From Balaenoptera acutorostrata (Eukaryota; Chordata; Mammalia; Artiodactyla; Balaenopteridae): DNA of 64,000 nucleotides. Below the pieces are notes generated by a model. The model was not told where the DNA came from. It ran no database searches and saw only the letters and a program-made list of their open reading frames with translations. The stretch's first letter is position 1. Each line of letters starts with the position of its first letter. The translations under genes were made by a program, and so were the position numbers. Below, piece by piece: positions 1 to 12,000 of this stretch. The stretch lies in the NCBI RefSeq assembly GCF_949987535.1, contig NC_080081.1, positions 65,369,603 through 65,433,602 on the forward strand, written 5' to 3'.

Positions 1-44
1 ACTTACTTCACTCTGTATGACAGTCTCTGGATTCATCCACGTCT

Positions 45-3000
45 CTACAAATGACCAGTTTCGTTCCTTTTTATGGCTGAGTAATATTCCATTGTATATA
101 TGTACCACAACTTCTCTATCCATTCATCTGTCGATGGGCATTTAGGTTGCTTCCATGACCTGGCTATTGTAAATAGCGCAGCAATGAACATTGGAGTGCA
201 CATGTCTTTTTGAATTATGGTTTTCTCTGGGTATATGCCCAGTAGTGGGATTGCTGGGTCATACGGTAATTCTATTTTTAGTTTTTTAAGGAACCTCCAT
301 ACTGTTCTCCATAGTGCCTGTATCAATTTCCATTCCCACCAACAGTGCAAGAGGGTTCCCTTTTCTCCACACCCTCTCCAGCATTTGTTGTTTGTAGATT
401 TTCTGATGATGCCCATTCTAACTGGTATGAGGTGATACCTCATTGTAGTTTTGATTTGCATTTCTCTAGTAATTAGTGATGTTGAGCAGCTTTTCATGTG
501 CTTCTTGCCCATGTGTATGTCCTCTTTGGAGAAATGTCTATTTAGGTCTTCTGCCCATTTTTGGATTGGGTTGTTTGTTTTTTTAGTATTGAGCTGCATG
601 AGCTGTTTATATATTTTGGAGATTAATCCTTTGTCCACTGATCATTTGCACATATTTTTTTCCCATTCTGAGGGTTGTCTTTTCGTCTTGTTTGTAGTTT
701 CCTTTGCTTTGCAAAAGATTTTAAGTTTCATTAGGTCCCATTTGTTTATTTTTGTTTTTATTTCCATTACTCAAGGAGGTGGATCAAAAAAGATCTTGCT
801 GTGATTTATGTCTAAGAGTGTTCTTACTGTGTTTTCCTCTAAGAGTTTTATAGTGTCTGGTCTTACATTTAGGTCTCTAATCCATTTTGAGTTTATTTTT
901 GTGTATGGTGTTAGGGAATGTTCTAATTTCATTCTTTTACATGTAGCTGTCCAGTTCTCCTAGCACCACTTATTGAAGAGACTGTCTTTTCTCCATTGTA
1001 TATCCTTGCCTCCTTTGTCATAGATTAGTTGACCATAGGTGCATGGGTTTATCTCTGGGCTTTCTATCCTGTTCCATTGATCTACATTTCTGTTTTTGTG
1101 CCAGTACCATATTGTCTTCATTACTGTAGCTTTGTAGTATAGTCTGAAGTCAGGGAATCTGATTCCTCCAGCTCCGTTTATTTCCCTCAAGACTGCTTTG
1201 GCTATTCGGGGTCTTTTGTGTCTCCATACAAATTTTAAGATTTTTTTGTTCTAGTTCTGTAAAAAATGCCATTGGTAATTTGATAGGGATTGCATTGAAT
1301 CTGTAGATTGCTTTGGGTATTATAGTCATTTTCACAATATTCATTCTTCCAATCCAAGAACATGGTATATCTCTCCACCTGTTGGTATCATCTTTAATTT
1401 CTTTCATCAGTGTCTTATAGTTTTCTGCATACAGGTCTTTTGTCTCCCTAGGTAGGTTTATTCCTAGGTATTTTATTTTTTTTGTTGCAATGGTAAATGG
1501 GAGTGTTTCCTTAATTTCTCTTTCAGATTTTTCATCATTAGTGTATAGGAATGCAAGAGATTTCTGTGCATTAATTTTGTATCCTGCAACTTTGCCAAAT
1601 TCATTGTTTAGCTCTAGTAGTTTTCTGGTGGCATCTTTAGGATTCTCTATGTATAGAATCATGTCATCTGCAAACAATGACAGTTTTACTTCTTCTTTTC
1701 CAATTTGGATTCCTTTTATTTCTTTTTCTTCTCTGATGGCTGTGGCTAGGACTTCCAACACTATGTTGAATTATAGTGGCGAGAGTAGACATCCTTGTCT
1801 TATTCCTGATCTGAGAGGAAATGCTTTCAGTTTTTCACCATTGAGCATGATGTTTGCTGTGGGTTTGTCATATATGGCCCTTATTATGTTGAGGTAGGTT
1901 CCCTCTATGCCCACTTTCTGGAGAATTTTTATCATAAATGGGTGTTGAATTTTGTCAAAAGCTTTTTCTGCATCTATTCAGATGATCATATGGTTTTTAT
2001 CCTTCAGTTTGTTAATATGGTGTATCACATTGATTGATTTGCGTATGTTGAAGAATCCTTGCATCCCTGGGATAAATCCCACTTGATCATGGTGTATGAT
2101 CCTTTTAAGGTGTTGTTGGATTCTGTTTGCTAGTTTTTTGTGGAGGATTTTTGCCTCTATATTCATCAGTGCTATTGGTCTGTAATTTTCTTTTTTTGTA
2201 GTATCTTTGTCTGGTTTTGGTATCAGGGTGATGGTGGCCTCATAGAATGAGTTTGGGAGTGTTCCTTCCTCTGCAATTTTTTGGAAGAGTTTCAGAAGGA
2301 TGGGTGTTAGCTCTTCTCTAAATGTTTGATAGAATTCACCTGTGAAGCCATCTGGTCCTGGACTTTTGTTTGTTGGAAGATTTTTAATCACAGTTTCAAT
2401 TTCATTATTTGTGATTGGTCTGTTCATATTTTCTGTTTCTTCCTGGTTCAGTCTTGGAAGGTTATACCTTTCTAAGAATTTGTCCATTTCTTCCAGGTTG
2501 TCCATTTTATTGGCATAGAGTTGCTTGTAGTAGTCTCTTAGGATGCTTTGTGTTTCTGCGGTGTCTGTTGTAAGTTCTCCTTTTTCATTTCTAATTTTAT
2601 TGATTTGAGTCCTCTCCCTCTTTTTCTTGATGAGTCTGGCTAATGGTTTATCAATTTTGTTCATCTTCTCAAAGAACCATCTTTTAGTTTTATTGATCCT
2701 TGCTATTGTTTTCTTTGTTTCTATTTCTGCTCTGATCTTTATGATTTCTTTCCTTCTGCTAACTTTGGGTTTTGTTTGTCCTTCTTTCTCTAGTTTCTTT
2801 AGGTGTAAGGTTAGATTGTTTATTTGAGATTTTTCTGTTTCTTGAGGTAGGCTTGTATAGCTATAAACTTCCCTCTTAGAACTGCTTTTGCTGCATCCCA
2901 TAGGTTTTGGATCGTCGTGTTTTCATTGTCATTTGTCTCTAGGTATTTTTTGATTTCCTCTTTGATTTCTTCAGTGATCTCTTGGTTATTTAGTAACGTA

Positions 3001-3759
3001 TTGTTTAGCCTCCATGTGTTTGTGCTTTTTACGTTTTTTTTCCCCGTGATTAATTTCTAATCTCCTAGCGTTATGGTCAGAAAAGATGCTTGATATGATT
3101 TCAGTTTTCTTAAATTTACTGAGGCTTGATTTGTGACCCAAGATGTGATCTATCCTGGAGAATGTTCCGTGCGCACTTGAGAAGAAAGTGTAATTTGCTG
3201 TTTTTGGAAGGAATGTCCTATAAATATCAATTAAATCTGTCCGGTCTGTTGTGTCATTTAAAGCTTGTGTTTCCTTGCTAATTTTCTGTTTGGATGATCT
3301 GTCCATTGGTGTAAGTGAGGTGTTAAGGTCCCCCACTATTATTGTGTTCCTGTCAGTTTCCTCTTTTATAGCTGTTAGCAGTTGCCTTATGTATTGAGGT
3401 GCTCCTATGTTGGGTGCATATATATTTATAATTGTTATATCTTACTCTTGGATTGATCCCTTGATCATTATGTAGTGTCCTTCCTTGTCTCTTGTAACAT
3501 TCTTTATTTTAAAGTCTGTTTTATCTAATATGAGTATTGCTACTCTAGCTTTCTTTTGATTCCCATTTGCATGGAATATCTTTTTCCATCCCCTCACTTT
3601 CGGTCTGAATGTGTCCCTAGGTCTGAAGTGGATCTCTTGTAGACAGCATATATATGGATCTTGTTTTTGTATCCATTCAGCAAGACTGTGTCTTTTGGTT
3701 GGAGCATTTAATCCATTCACATTTAAGGTAATTATCGATATGTATGGTCCTATGACCAT
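45..3759 (-). pseudogene. L1 ORF2 (endonuclease/reverse transcriptase), broken
   Basis: This is the ORF2 of the antisense L1, spread over several frames. The start [16 protein letters not shown] is at 3759. Endonuclease blocks ([21 protein letters not shown]), the RT block [12 protein letters not shown] near 1680-1640, and a terminal Cys cluster ([16 protein letters not shown]) near 370 can all be read. Frame breaks separate 3442, 3336, 2986, 2901, 1978, 1761, 1150 and 960. The catalytic FADD motif is retained in its fragment, but the gene as a whole cannot give a full-length protein. Confidence 0.88.
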
Positions 3760-4063
3760 TTTCTTAATTGTTTTGTTTTTGTAGATCCTTTTCTTCTCTT
3801 GTGTTTCCCACTTAGAGAAGTTCCTTTAGCATTTGTTGTAGAGCTGGTTTGGTGGTGCTGAATTCTCTTAGCTTTTGCTTGTCTGTAAAGCTTTGGATTT
3901 CTCCATCGAATCTGAATGAGATCCTTGCTGGGTAGAGTAATCTTGGTTGTAGGTTCTTCCCTTTCATCACTTTAAGTATATCATGCCACTCCCTTCTGGC
4001 TTGTAGAGTTTCTGCTGAGAAATCAGCTCTTAACCTTATGGAAGTTCCCTTGTATGTTATTTG

Positions 4064-4733
4064 TCATTTTTCCCTTGCTGCTTTCAGTAAATTTTCTTTG
4101 TCTTTAATTTTTGTCAATTTGATTACTACATGTCTCAGCGTGTTTCTCCTTGGGTTTATCCTGTATGGGACTCTCTGCGCTTCCTGGACTTGGGTCGCTA
4201 TTTCCTTTCCCATGTTAGGGAAGTTTTCAACTATAATCTCTTCAAATATTTTCTCTGGTCCTTTCTCTCTCTCTTCTCCTTCTGGGACCCCTATAATGCT
4301 AATGTTGTTGTGTTTAATGTTGTCCCAGAGGTCTCTTAGGCTGTCTTCATTTTTTTTCATTCTTTTTTCTTTATTCTGTTCCGCAGCAGTGAATTCCACC
4401 ATTCTGTCTTCCAGGTCACTTATCCATTCTTCTGCCTCAGTTATTCTGCTATTGATTCCTTCTAGTGTATTTTTCATTTCAGTTATTGTGTTGTTCATCT
4501 CTGTTTGTTTGTTCTTTAATTCTTCTAGATCTTTGTTAAACATATCTTGCATCTTCTCAGTCTTTGCCTCCATTCTTTTTCCAAGGTCCTGGATCATCTT
4601 CACTATCATTATTCTGAATTCTTTTCCTGGAAGGCTGCTTATCTCCACTTCATTTAATTGTTTTTCTGGGGTTTTATCTTGTTCCTTCATCTGGTACATA
4701 GCCCTCTGCCTTTTCATCTTGTCTATCTTTCTG
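4064..4733 (-). pseudogene. L1 ORF1 (RNA-binding protein) of the antisense element
   Basis: The frame encodes the L1 ORF1 product: a coiled-coil rich in Glu, Lys and Met repeats, then an RNA-recognition domain containing [20 protein letters not shown]. The likely native start is the Met of [13 protein letters not shown] near 4716. A longer open frame runs upstream into the 5' UTR and is probably not used. This frame ends shortly after LLKAAREK at about 4064, where the related copy continues for about 85 more residues, so the C-terminal domain is lost from this frame. It is a transposon protein, not a host gene. Confidence 0.85.
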
Positions 4734-5771
4734 TGAATGTGGTTTTTGTCCACAGGCTGCAGGATTGTCGTTCTTCTTCTGCTGTCTGCTCTCTGGTGGA
4801 TGAGGGTATCTAAGAGGCTTGTGCAAGTTTCCTGATGGGAGGGACTGGTGGTGGGTAGAGCTGGCTTTTGCTTTGGTGGGCAGAGCTCAGTAAAACTTAA
4901 ATCCACTTGTCTGCTGATAGGTGGGGCTTGGTTCCCTACCCGTTGGTTGTTTGGCCTGAGGCAACCCAACACTGGAGCCTACCTGGGCTCTTTGATGGGG
5001 CTAATGGCAGACTCTGGGAGGGCTCACACCAAGGAGTGCTTCCCAGAACTTCTGCTGCCAGTGTCCTTGTCCCCTCGGTGAGCCACAGCCACCCCCCGCC
5101 TCTGCAGGAGACCCTTCAACACTAGCAGGTAGGTCTGGTTCAGCCTTCTATGGGGTCACTGCTCCTTCTCCTGAGTCCCATTGAGCACACTACTTTGTGT
5201 GTGCCCTCCAAGAGTGGAGTCTCTGTCTCCCCCAGTCCTGTCGACATCCTGCAATCAAATCTCGCTAGCCTTCAAAGTCTGATTCTCTAGGAATTCCTCC
5301 TCCCGTTGCCGGACCCCCAGATCGGGAAGCCTGACGTGGGGCTCAGAACCTTCACTCCAGTGGGTGGACTTCTGTGGTATAAGTGTTCTCCAGTTTGTGA
5401 GTCACCCACCCAGCAGTTATGGGATTTGATTTTATTGTGATTGCACCTCTCCTACCGTCTCATTGTGGCTTCTCCTTTGTCTTTGGATGTGGGGTATCTT
5501 TTTTGGTGAGTTCCAGTGTCTTCCTGTCGATGATTGTTCAGCAGTTAGTTGTGATTCTGGTGTTCTTGCAAGAGGGAGTGAGAGCACGTCCTTCTACTCC
5601 GCCATCTTGAACCAATCTTGAGTCATTAACTTTTTTGGTGGGTCAAAAATATTCATTACAGTGTATGTAGAATCATTTCTAGGAAAAATGAGATATCAGG
5701 TTCCAGATAACTGATTTACGTGTGAATTTCCTAGGAGCCAACCAGTTTATAAGCTTAAGCATAATTGTAGC

Positions 5772-5891
5772 AGGGAATTCTCTGGCGGTCCAGTGGTTAG
5801 GACAGCACGCTCTCACTGCTGAGGGCCCGGGTTCAATCCCTGTTTGGGGAACTAAGATCCCACAGGATGTGCAGTGCAGCCAAAAAAAAAA
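5772..5891 (+). mobile_element. Short tRNA-derived SINE (CHR type)
   Basis: The sequence begins 'gggaattctctggcggtcca', contains the B-box-like 'gggttcaatccc' and ends in an A-run. This is the short cetartiodactyl CHR-type SINE. It lies in unit A of the tandem array, upstream of the first mini-exon. Confidence 0.85.
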
Positions 5892-5975
5892 GAGTAATTA
5901 TAGCTAATTTGAACTAAAAATGTAAAAGTCTAGAAGTCATGTGGTATCTTACTATGTCTATCTTTAATACCGTAG

Positions 5976-6017
5976 CACTGCCCTGAGTGAATTGGCAGGA
6001 GGATTCTTCATGGCAAA
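5976..6017 (+). CDS. TPTE2: Candidate N-terminal mini-exon A
   Basis: A 42-nt segment lies between an acceptor 'taccgtag' and a consensus donor 'gtaaga'. It is phase 2-2 (one leading base, 13 codons, two trailing bases) and encodes [19 protein letters not shown] resembles the TSEFKG motif that I recall being repeated in primate TPTE N-termini. It joins in frame to mini-exon B through an Asn codon. The acceptor's pyrimidine tract is weaker than in B to D. Function is inferred; no transcript is available. Confidence 0.5.
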
Positions 6018-9000
6018 GTAAGATATGATAAATAAATACATGTATAACATGTACACATGTACAAACATACATACATAACATATATATTCAGAGAGATTGA
6101 GATTTGGGATGTTCACCCTTAGGGGCACCCATGGGAATATAGAGTTCCCTTGATACTGTTTCTAACGTCCTCTCATGGTAAGATTCTATGTGGAATAGTC
6201 TTTGTCTCTTGAATTGAGGTAGAAAAAGAGGCACAAGACATAGAGGGAGTCTTCTTACTCCCAGTCTGGACTCTCAGTTACTAGCAGCCAAACTCTCGGG
6301 AAACTGTCAGATTGCCTGTGTATGAGACTCTCCTGGAGTGGGTGTGGGGAAGATGAAAGCCCTCTGGAGCAAGGAGAATAATAATAAATTGTATCAGCTA
6401 CCATGTGAGGCCGATAACCCAAATCCAGACCCATGTTCACATCAGATGGAGCCCCTGACTCAGGCCTGTAGTTACGTGACCCGATGTCAGGGGCAGGAAA
6501 GACGAGCATGCTTCCTATGGAGCACAGACGTGGTCAGGAAGTTAGATTGGTCAAGGAAGTTGGGTACCTACAACCTGAAGTTGAATTTGAAATAAATTCC
6601 ACCCCAAAAGGTTGTTACACATTGGATCAGATTCAGGAGTAAAGAACTGTACTTCAATCTTGAGTCATTACCTTTTTGACAAGTGTAAGATATTCATTAC
6701 AAATACATAAAGCCTCATTTCTGGGGAAAATGACCTACCAGGTTTCAAGCAATCGATTTACATGTCAGTTTTTAAAGGGTCATCTAGTTTATAAGTGAAA
6801 GCATTAATTTAAACTAATTTGAACCAGAAAGTTTAACTGAGAAAATTATAGGGTGTCTGACTGTGCCTTTTAATCCTTTAGCACTGCTTTGAGTGAATTG
6901 ACAACAGGAAGACCTGATGGACCCACCACTAATACGTGAGATAGAAATAAAGATAGAGAGATGTCAACAAAAAAATATATATGTATATAAATGCAGAGAG
7001 AGAGAGCATGCGAGAGTGAGAGAGAGAGAGGAAAGGGGAGAGAAGTTGATTATATTTGGGAGGTTCATTTTTAGGAGTATTCATGACAGTGTCTTTGACG
7101 TTGTTTCTAAATCTTTTTACTGTAGCCTATGTAAGTATGTTTCTTTCTTTCTTTCTTTTTTTTGTATCTAGTTGGATAGAACAGAAACAGGTCTTAAGAG
7201 GGACGCTTCTTACTCATCTGTTTATCACTCTTAGATGCAGCCGAAACCCCTAGGGAAACTATCCAAATGGTTGTGGATGAGGCTCTACTAAAATGGGCCA
7301 AGAAAGGAGAGAAACTTATTTTGCAAGGAGAGAGTTGTACTCCTGAAGGGGTTCAGGAGTCAAGAAATGTCTATAGAGCTTCCCTGGTGGCGCAGTGGTT
7401 GAGAATCTGCCAGCTAATGCAGGGGACACGGGTTCGAGCCCTGGTCTGGGAAGATCCCACATGCCGCGGAGCAACTAGGCCCGTGAGCCACAATTACTGA
7501 GCCTGCACGTCTGGAGCCTGTGCTCCGCAACAAGAGAGGCCGTGATAGTGAGAGGCCCGCGCAGCGCGATGAAGAGTGGCCCCCACTTGCCACAACTAGA
7601 GAAAAGCCCTCGCACAGAAACGAAGACCCAAAACAGCCATAAATAAATAAATAAAAATTAAAAAAAAAAAAAAAGTCTATAAACTTGATTCATGACTTTT
7701 TTCCACCCCCAGGACTAAGATTTTCATTACAAATGTATAAAGCCTCACTTACAGGGGAAAATGAAATACCGGGTTTTAAATAACTGATTAGAATGTTATT
7801 TTTAGGACAACTAGGTTATAAATTGTAGAGCAATTGTAGCTAATGTGCATTTAAAAATAAGTCTAGGGAGATGTGAAGTCTTACCATGTGCATTTATAAT
7901 CCTTTAGCTATGACCAGAGCCAGGTGGAAAAAGTAACTTGTGTTGAACCCTTCGATAAAAGGTGAGATATAAATATATATAGATAGTGTAAGGGGGATAT
8001 TGAGATTTGTGAAATTTATTCTGGGGAACATCTACGGCAATACAGAGTTTCTTCCACGCTTTATCTAAGGGTTTTGTTTGTTTGTTTGTTTTGCCAGCCT
8101 CAGTATGTTACTTTCTTTCTTTTTTGGATCTATTGGGGGGAAAAAAAAAAACAGGTCATAAAAGGGAGTGTTCTTACCTCTAGTCTGTTTGTTACCCTTA
8201 GTTAGGAGCAGCCACTACCTGATACTTTCCCTTAGGAAGGTATCAGATTGCCCATGCATGGGCCAAGAGAGGACAGAATCATATTAGGAGTTAGGAGAAG
8301 GTCTCCGTGGATAGAGAGCAGAGGGGAACCCTCAGCAGAAAAAAATGGATCTGATAGACCCTGGATGTGTCCCTCACTTTCCAGAGCTCTGCCGCCATGT
8401 GAGGCTGGTGCCCCAAACCCAAACCCACCATCACATTGGAGGGAGACCCTGCCTTGTCTTGACCCTGTCTGAAGGGCAGGAAAGACATCTATGATTCGTG
8501 AAGGGTTACTAGGTGGTGTAGGGACTTGAGAAGGCAGAAAATTATGGGGCAAGTGAGATGAGTACATACAAACTCAAGCTGAATTTGAAGTAAATTTAAT
8601 CACAAAATGGTGTTACACTTGGGGATTAGGTTCAGGAGTAAAGAAATGTACATAAATTTGATTACGTTTTCCCACAAGACTAAGATTTTTATTACCTGTA
8701 GAAAGTATTTTCTGTAGAAAGTTCATTTCTACAGAAAAGTTAAATACCGGGTTTTAAATAACTGATTAGAATGTTATTTTTAGGGCAACTAAATTATAAA
8801 TTGCAGAGTAATTATAGCTAAATTGCATTTAAAAATAAATCTTTAAGACACATGGAGTCTTACTATGTACATTTTAATCCTTTAGCCCTGACTCATGTGA
8901 ATCGAGAGGCAGAGATGAAAGGTGAGATATAAATATAGAAAGAGGGGAAAAGGGAGGCTATTAAGATTTGTGAAATCCAATTAGTTATGGAGTCCTTGTC

Positions 9001-12000
9001 TCAGGCAGTTATTTGAAACCTATTCAAGGAGAAAACAAGATATCCATAATATGTGAAAAGTAGGTGGTGCAGGGACCCAGGTTCCAAATAACTAATTGAC
9101 ATATAATTTTTTTAGAGTTCAACCAGTTTGTAAGTTCTAGAGCAAGTGTATCCAATTTCAGCCAAAAAAAGTGAAGTCATTTCGTGCTATGTACATTTTT
9201 AATCCTTCACAATGACCCAAATAAATTGACATCAAAGGTCTTTGACTACTTTGATATATCTTGCCTTTTAATTATGGTGCCTTCCAAGGCTGCTGATATA
9301 ATTTACTTGCATCAGTGCTATCTGTATATTATTAATCTCTATCTTTATAGAGAGAGTGAGACAGAGAGAGAGAAGCAGACACAGAGACAGAGACATAGGG
9401 AGAAACACAGAGAGAGAAAGATTTGCAAAATTCAGTCTTGGAAATATCCATAGGAATACAGAGTTTTCTAGACAATGATTCTAAATTTCTTTCTGTAAGA
9501 TTGGGTCATCCAGTGAGCTAAGTCATGGTTCCTTTAGATTTAAGGAATTCTTTTTCTTCAAATAAGTTTTTCACATCACTGTTCCATGTAGCAAATCTCT
9601 AATGATATATTTTTGCATTTGTTGGTGGTTAAAGTATGATGGAACAGCTGTCCAAGATCGATGATGGTGATGAAGACGTTGACTCTCTCAATTCACATTA
9701 GTAAGTCAGTTTGAAGTTCGGAGGGAGGGAGCTGTTGATGGATTTCTTATCTTTTAGAAGGTGGGGCTCATGCTGAGGTGAAAAAAAAGAGCTATGGAAA
9801 GATAGCAAAATGTTTGGGAGGGAGGGTATACAATGATTCTATTTGAATTTGCATATAAGTACCATACTTGAAAAAATATTTCCACATATTCACAAGTAAA
9901 TGTTCTTCTAGTTGGAAAATGTGAAAATATCCTTAGTAGAGACTAATTTTATTACAAAGTTTCTTTCTAAACAGAGGATTGCAGAACGCTGCTTGCTCTT
10001 CTCTTGTGTTCCTTTCTCATTTTTCTTGGATATGTTCTGATTCCTAGTTTTGTTGATTTTATCTTTGAGCAAATGGGACTGAGAGCAAAAGCAAACATGT
10101 TTTGCTGATTAAAGACCTCTTCATGTCCGTTGGGATTTTATTAATTTTGACTTGTTTCTGAGTAATCTCACGAGAGTACTTCCTATTGCACTGATCTGAA
10201 GGCATTTTTACCTGTACTCAATGACAAGGACACGATACATTCTTAAAATCACACACGTCTGACTCTCCCTCCCCCAAACTATGTATAAAATAAGCATCAA
10301 GGATATATTGTACAGCACAGGGAAATATAGCCATTATTTTGTAATAACTTTAAATAGAATATAATCTATAAAATTATTGAATCGCTATGTTGTATACCCG
10401 AAACTAATATAATATTGTAAATCAATTGTACTTCAAAAAAAATCCCATGTGTCTGGACTGCAGAATTATTCATGCAGTTTTTCTTCTGCTACTCTTCTTG
10501 GCCAGTTACTTAACCATTCACCAACTTGAATTAACGTTGGGGAGTGAGTATTGCTAAAGAGGCAATGAATTGGTTACTGTTGTAATCTGTTGGTGTCTAG
10601 ACAAAACAACATGAAAAATAAAGGGGCGACTAATGAATACAAATAGCTCTTCAAATTACCCATGAATTTCCATTTTCTGTTTTTTCATCATGGACCATCA
10701 ATGAAGAGTTCACTCTGCTACTTAATTAAATGATATGTCTGCATATTAACTATATATTTTCTGCAATGAGGCTGCCCAGGGCAGGGGCAAAATTTGAATA
10801 GACTGAGCAAGGCAAGCATTTCCTTCTTACAAAGAAGAAGTGTTAGTTTAGTTTTGTTTTTTAAATTACAAATGCTTATGGGTATAGCTTTGGGTGGCAT
10901 TTCAGTAGTCCCTGTGTGAGAGACACTGGTGTTTCGGACCAGGGGATGGTATTAGATTTGGAGTAAGACCTGGAATCAGTGCTTGGCTTTGGCATCTAAT
11001 ATGCACTAGACACTTGGCAAAATACTAAACTACTTTAAATTTTAGGTCTTTTATCTGTAAACTGGTAATAATGCTATCTACAATATCTATCTACTGGGTG
11101 CTGGGTGTAGTATAATAAAAAACTAAACATAAATGTGGAGTAATATGTACACACATATTAGTGTGATTTTAAAACTCTAAAGCACCATAAATAAAATTTG
11201 TACTTAAAACCAAAAATAAAGCAACAAAATTTCACTATTAGGAAAATCAGAAAATACAAACAAGCAATAAATCCTCCCATTAATAGGCATTCCTAATGTT
11301 TAATAGATGCCCTTCAAGGTTCTTTAGGCTTATACATTTTTTGTATATGGGTATGGTATCATACATTGTTTTAAAAATAACCTTATTACTTAGTGACATA
11401 TCATGACTATATTTCCATGCATTTACATTTGCATTTACAACATTATATATTTTTTAATTTCAGATTTTTTATTGTTGCCTGAAGTTCTGCCTATATTTGA
11501 CTTTATTGATTTTTAAATTTGCAACATTCCTTTTGACAGCTGTATAATATTTCATGGTATAGATGTTTAAATTGTCATTCATTTAAATTGTCAGATATTT
11601 CTGGACATTTAAGCTGTGACTTATTACAAAAAATGATGAATAACTTTGAGACCAAACCTCTGTATATTTTATTTCTTTATAATAAAAATTCTCAGAGGTG
11701 TAAATTCTGTGTCAAAAGGAACGTTTGTGAGGCTATTGATTTTGATACTTTCCACACCAAGATGCAATGTACATTTCTTCCCCTTTCACGCTAGCCATTG
11801 CTCATCTTTTCAGTGTTAGTAAATGTTTGTTCTAATGCACATTTGACATTGTTTTTGTTTATACTTTTTTCCATAGAACTTGTATCTCATTGTTTGCAAA
11901 CTACCTTTGCCCGTTTAAAATTGGGGTGTTTATCAGTGCCACTGGATAGAAAAGTTAAATATATCCTTTTTATATCATAGATAGGGCAAGTATTTTTTCC

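Larger units (their letters stand above)
1..5610 (-). mobile_element. LINE-1 element with 5' UTR, antisense to the host gene
   Basis: Read on the minus strand, this is an L1 retrotransposon whose 3' end runs off the start of the window. From 5610 downwards there is a GC-richer 5' UTR of about 0.87 kb beginning with a CAAGATGGCGG-type motif, then ORF1 (about 4733-4064), then ORF2 from about 3759. ORF2 is cut into several frames by small indels and stops, but endonuclease (3759-2986), reverse transcriptase (2901-1150) and Cys-rich C-terminal (638-45) parts are all recognisable. The spacing from ORF2 start to end matches the second L1 at 28849-32666, so no large deletion is present. It is no longer coding. 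It lies exactly at a unit border of the tandem array that follows. Confidence 0.93.
5613..9500 (+). repeat. Diverged tandem array of about 1-kb units carrying duplicated mini-exons
   Basis: Five consecutive segments share the same order of motifs: A about 5613-6653, B 6654-7680 (holding a later SINE at 7376-7674), C 7681-8652, D 8653-9076 (internally shortened) and E 9077-9500. Each begins with a form of 'aatcttgagtcatt', followed by an 'aaataactgattta' block, then 'ttttaatcctttag', then a 'gtgagatataaat' block and 'gagatttgtgaaat'; the longer units end with 'ttcaggagtaaagaa'. Divergence between units is clear by eye, so the duplications are old. Units A to D each carry a candidate coding mini-exon directly after the 'ctttag' acceptor. 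The L1 at 1-5610 abuts unit A at the unit junction, so more units may lie upstream of the window. Confidence 0.82.
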
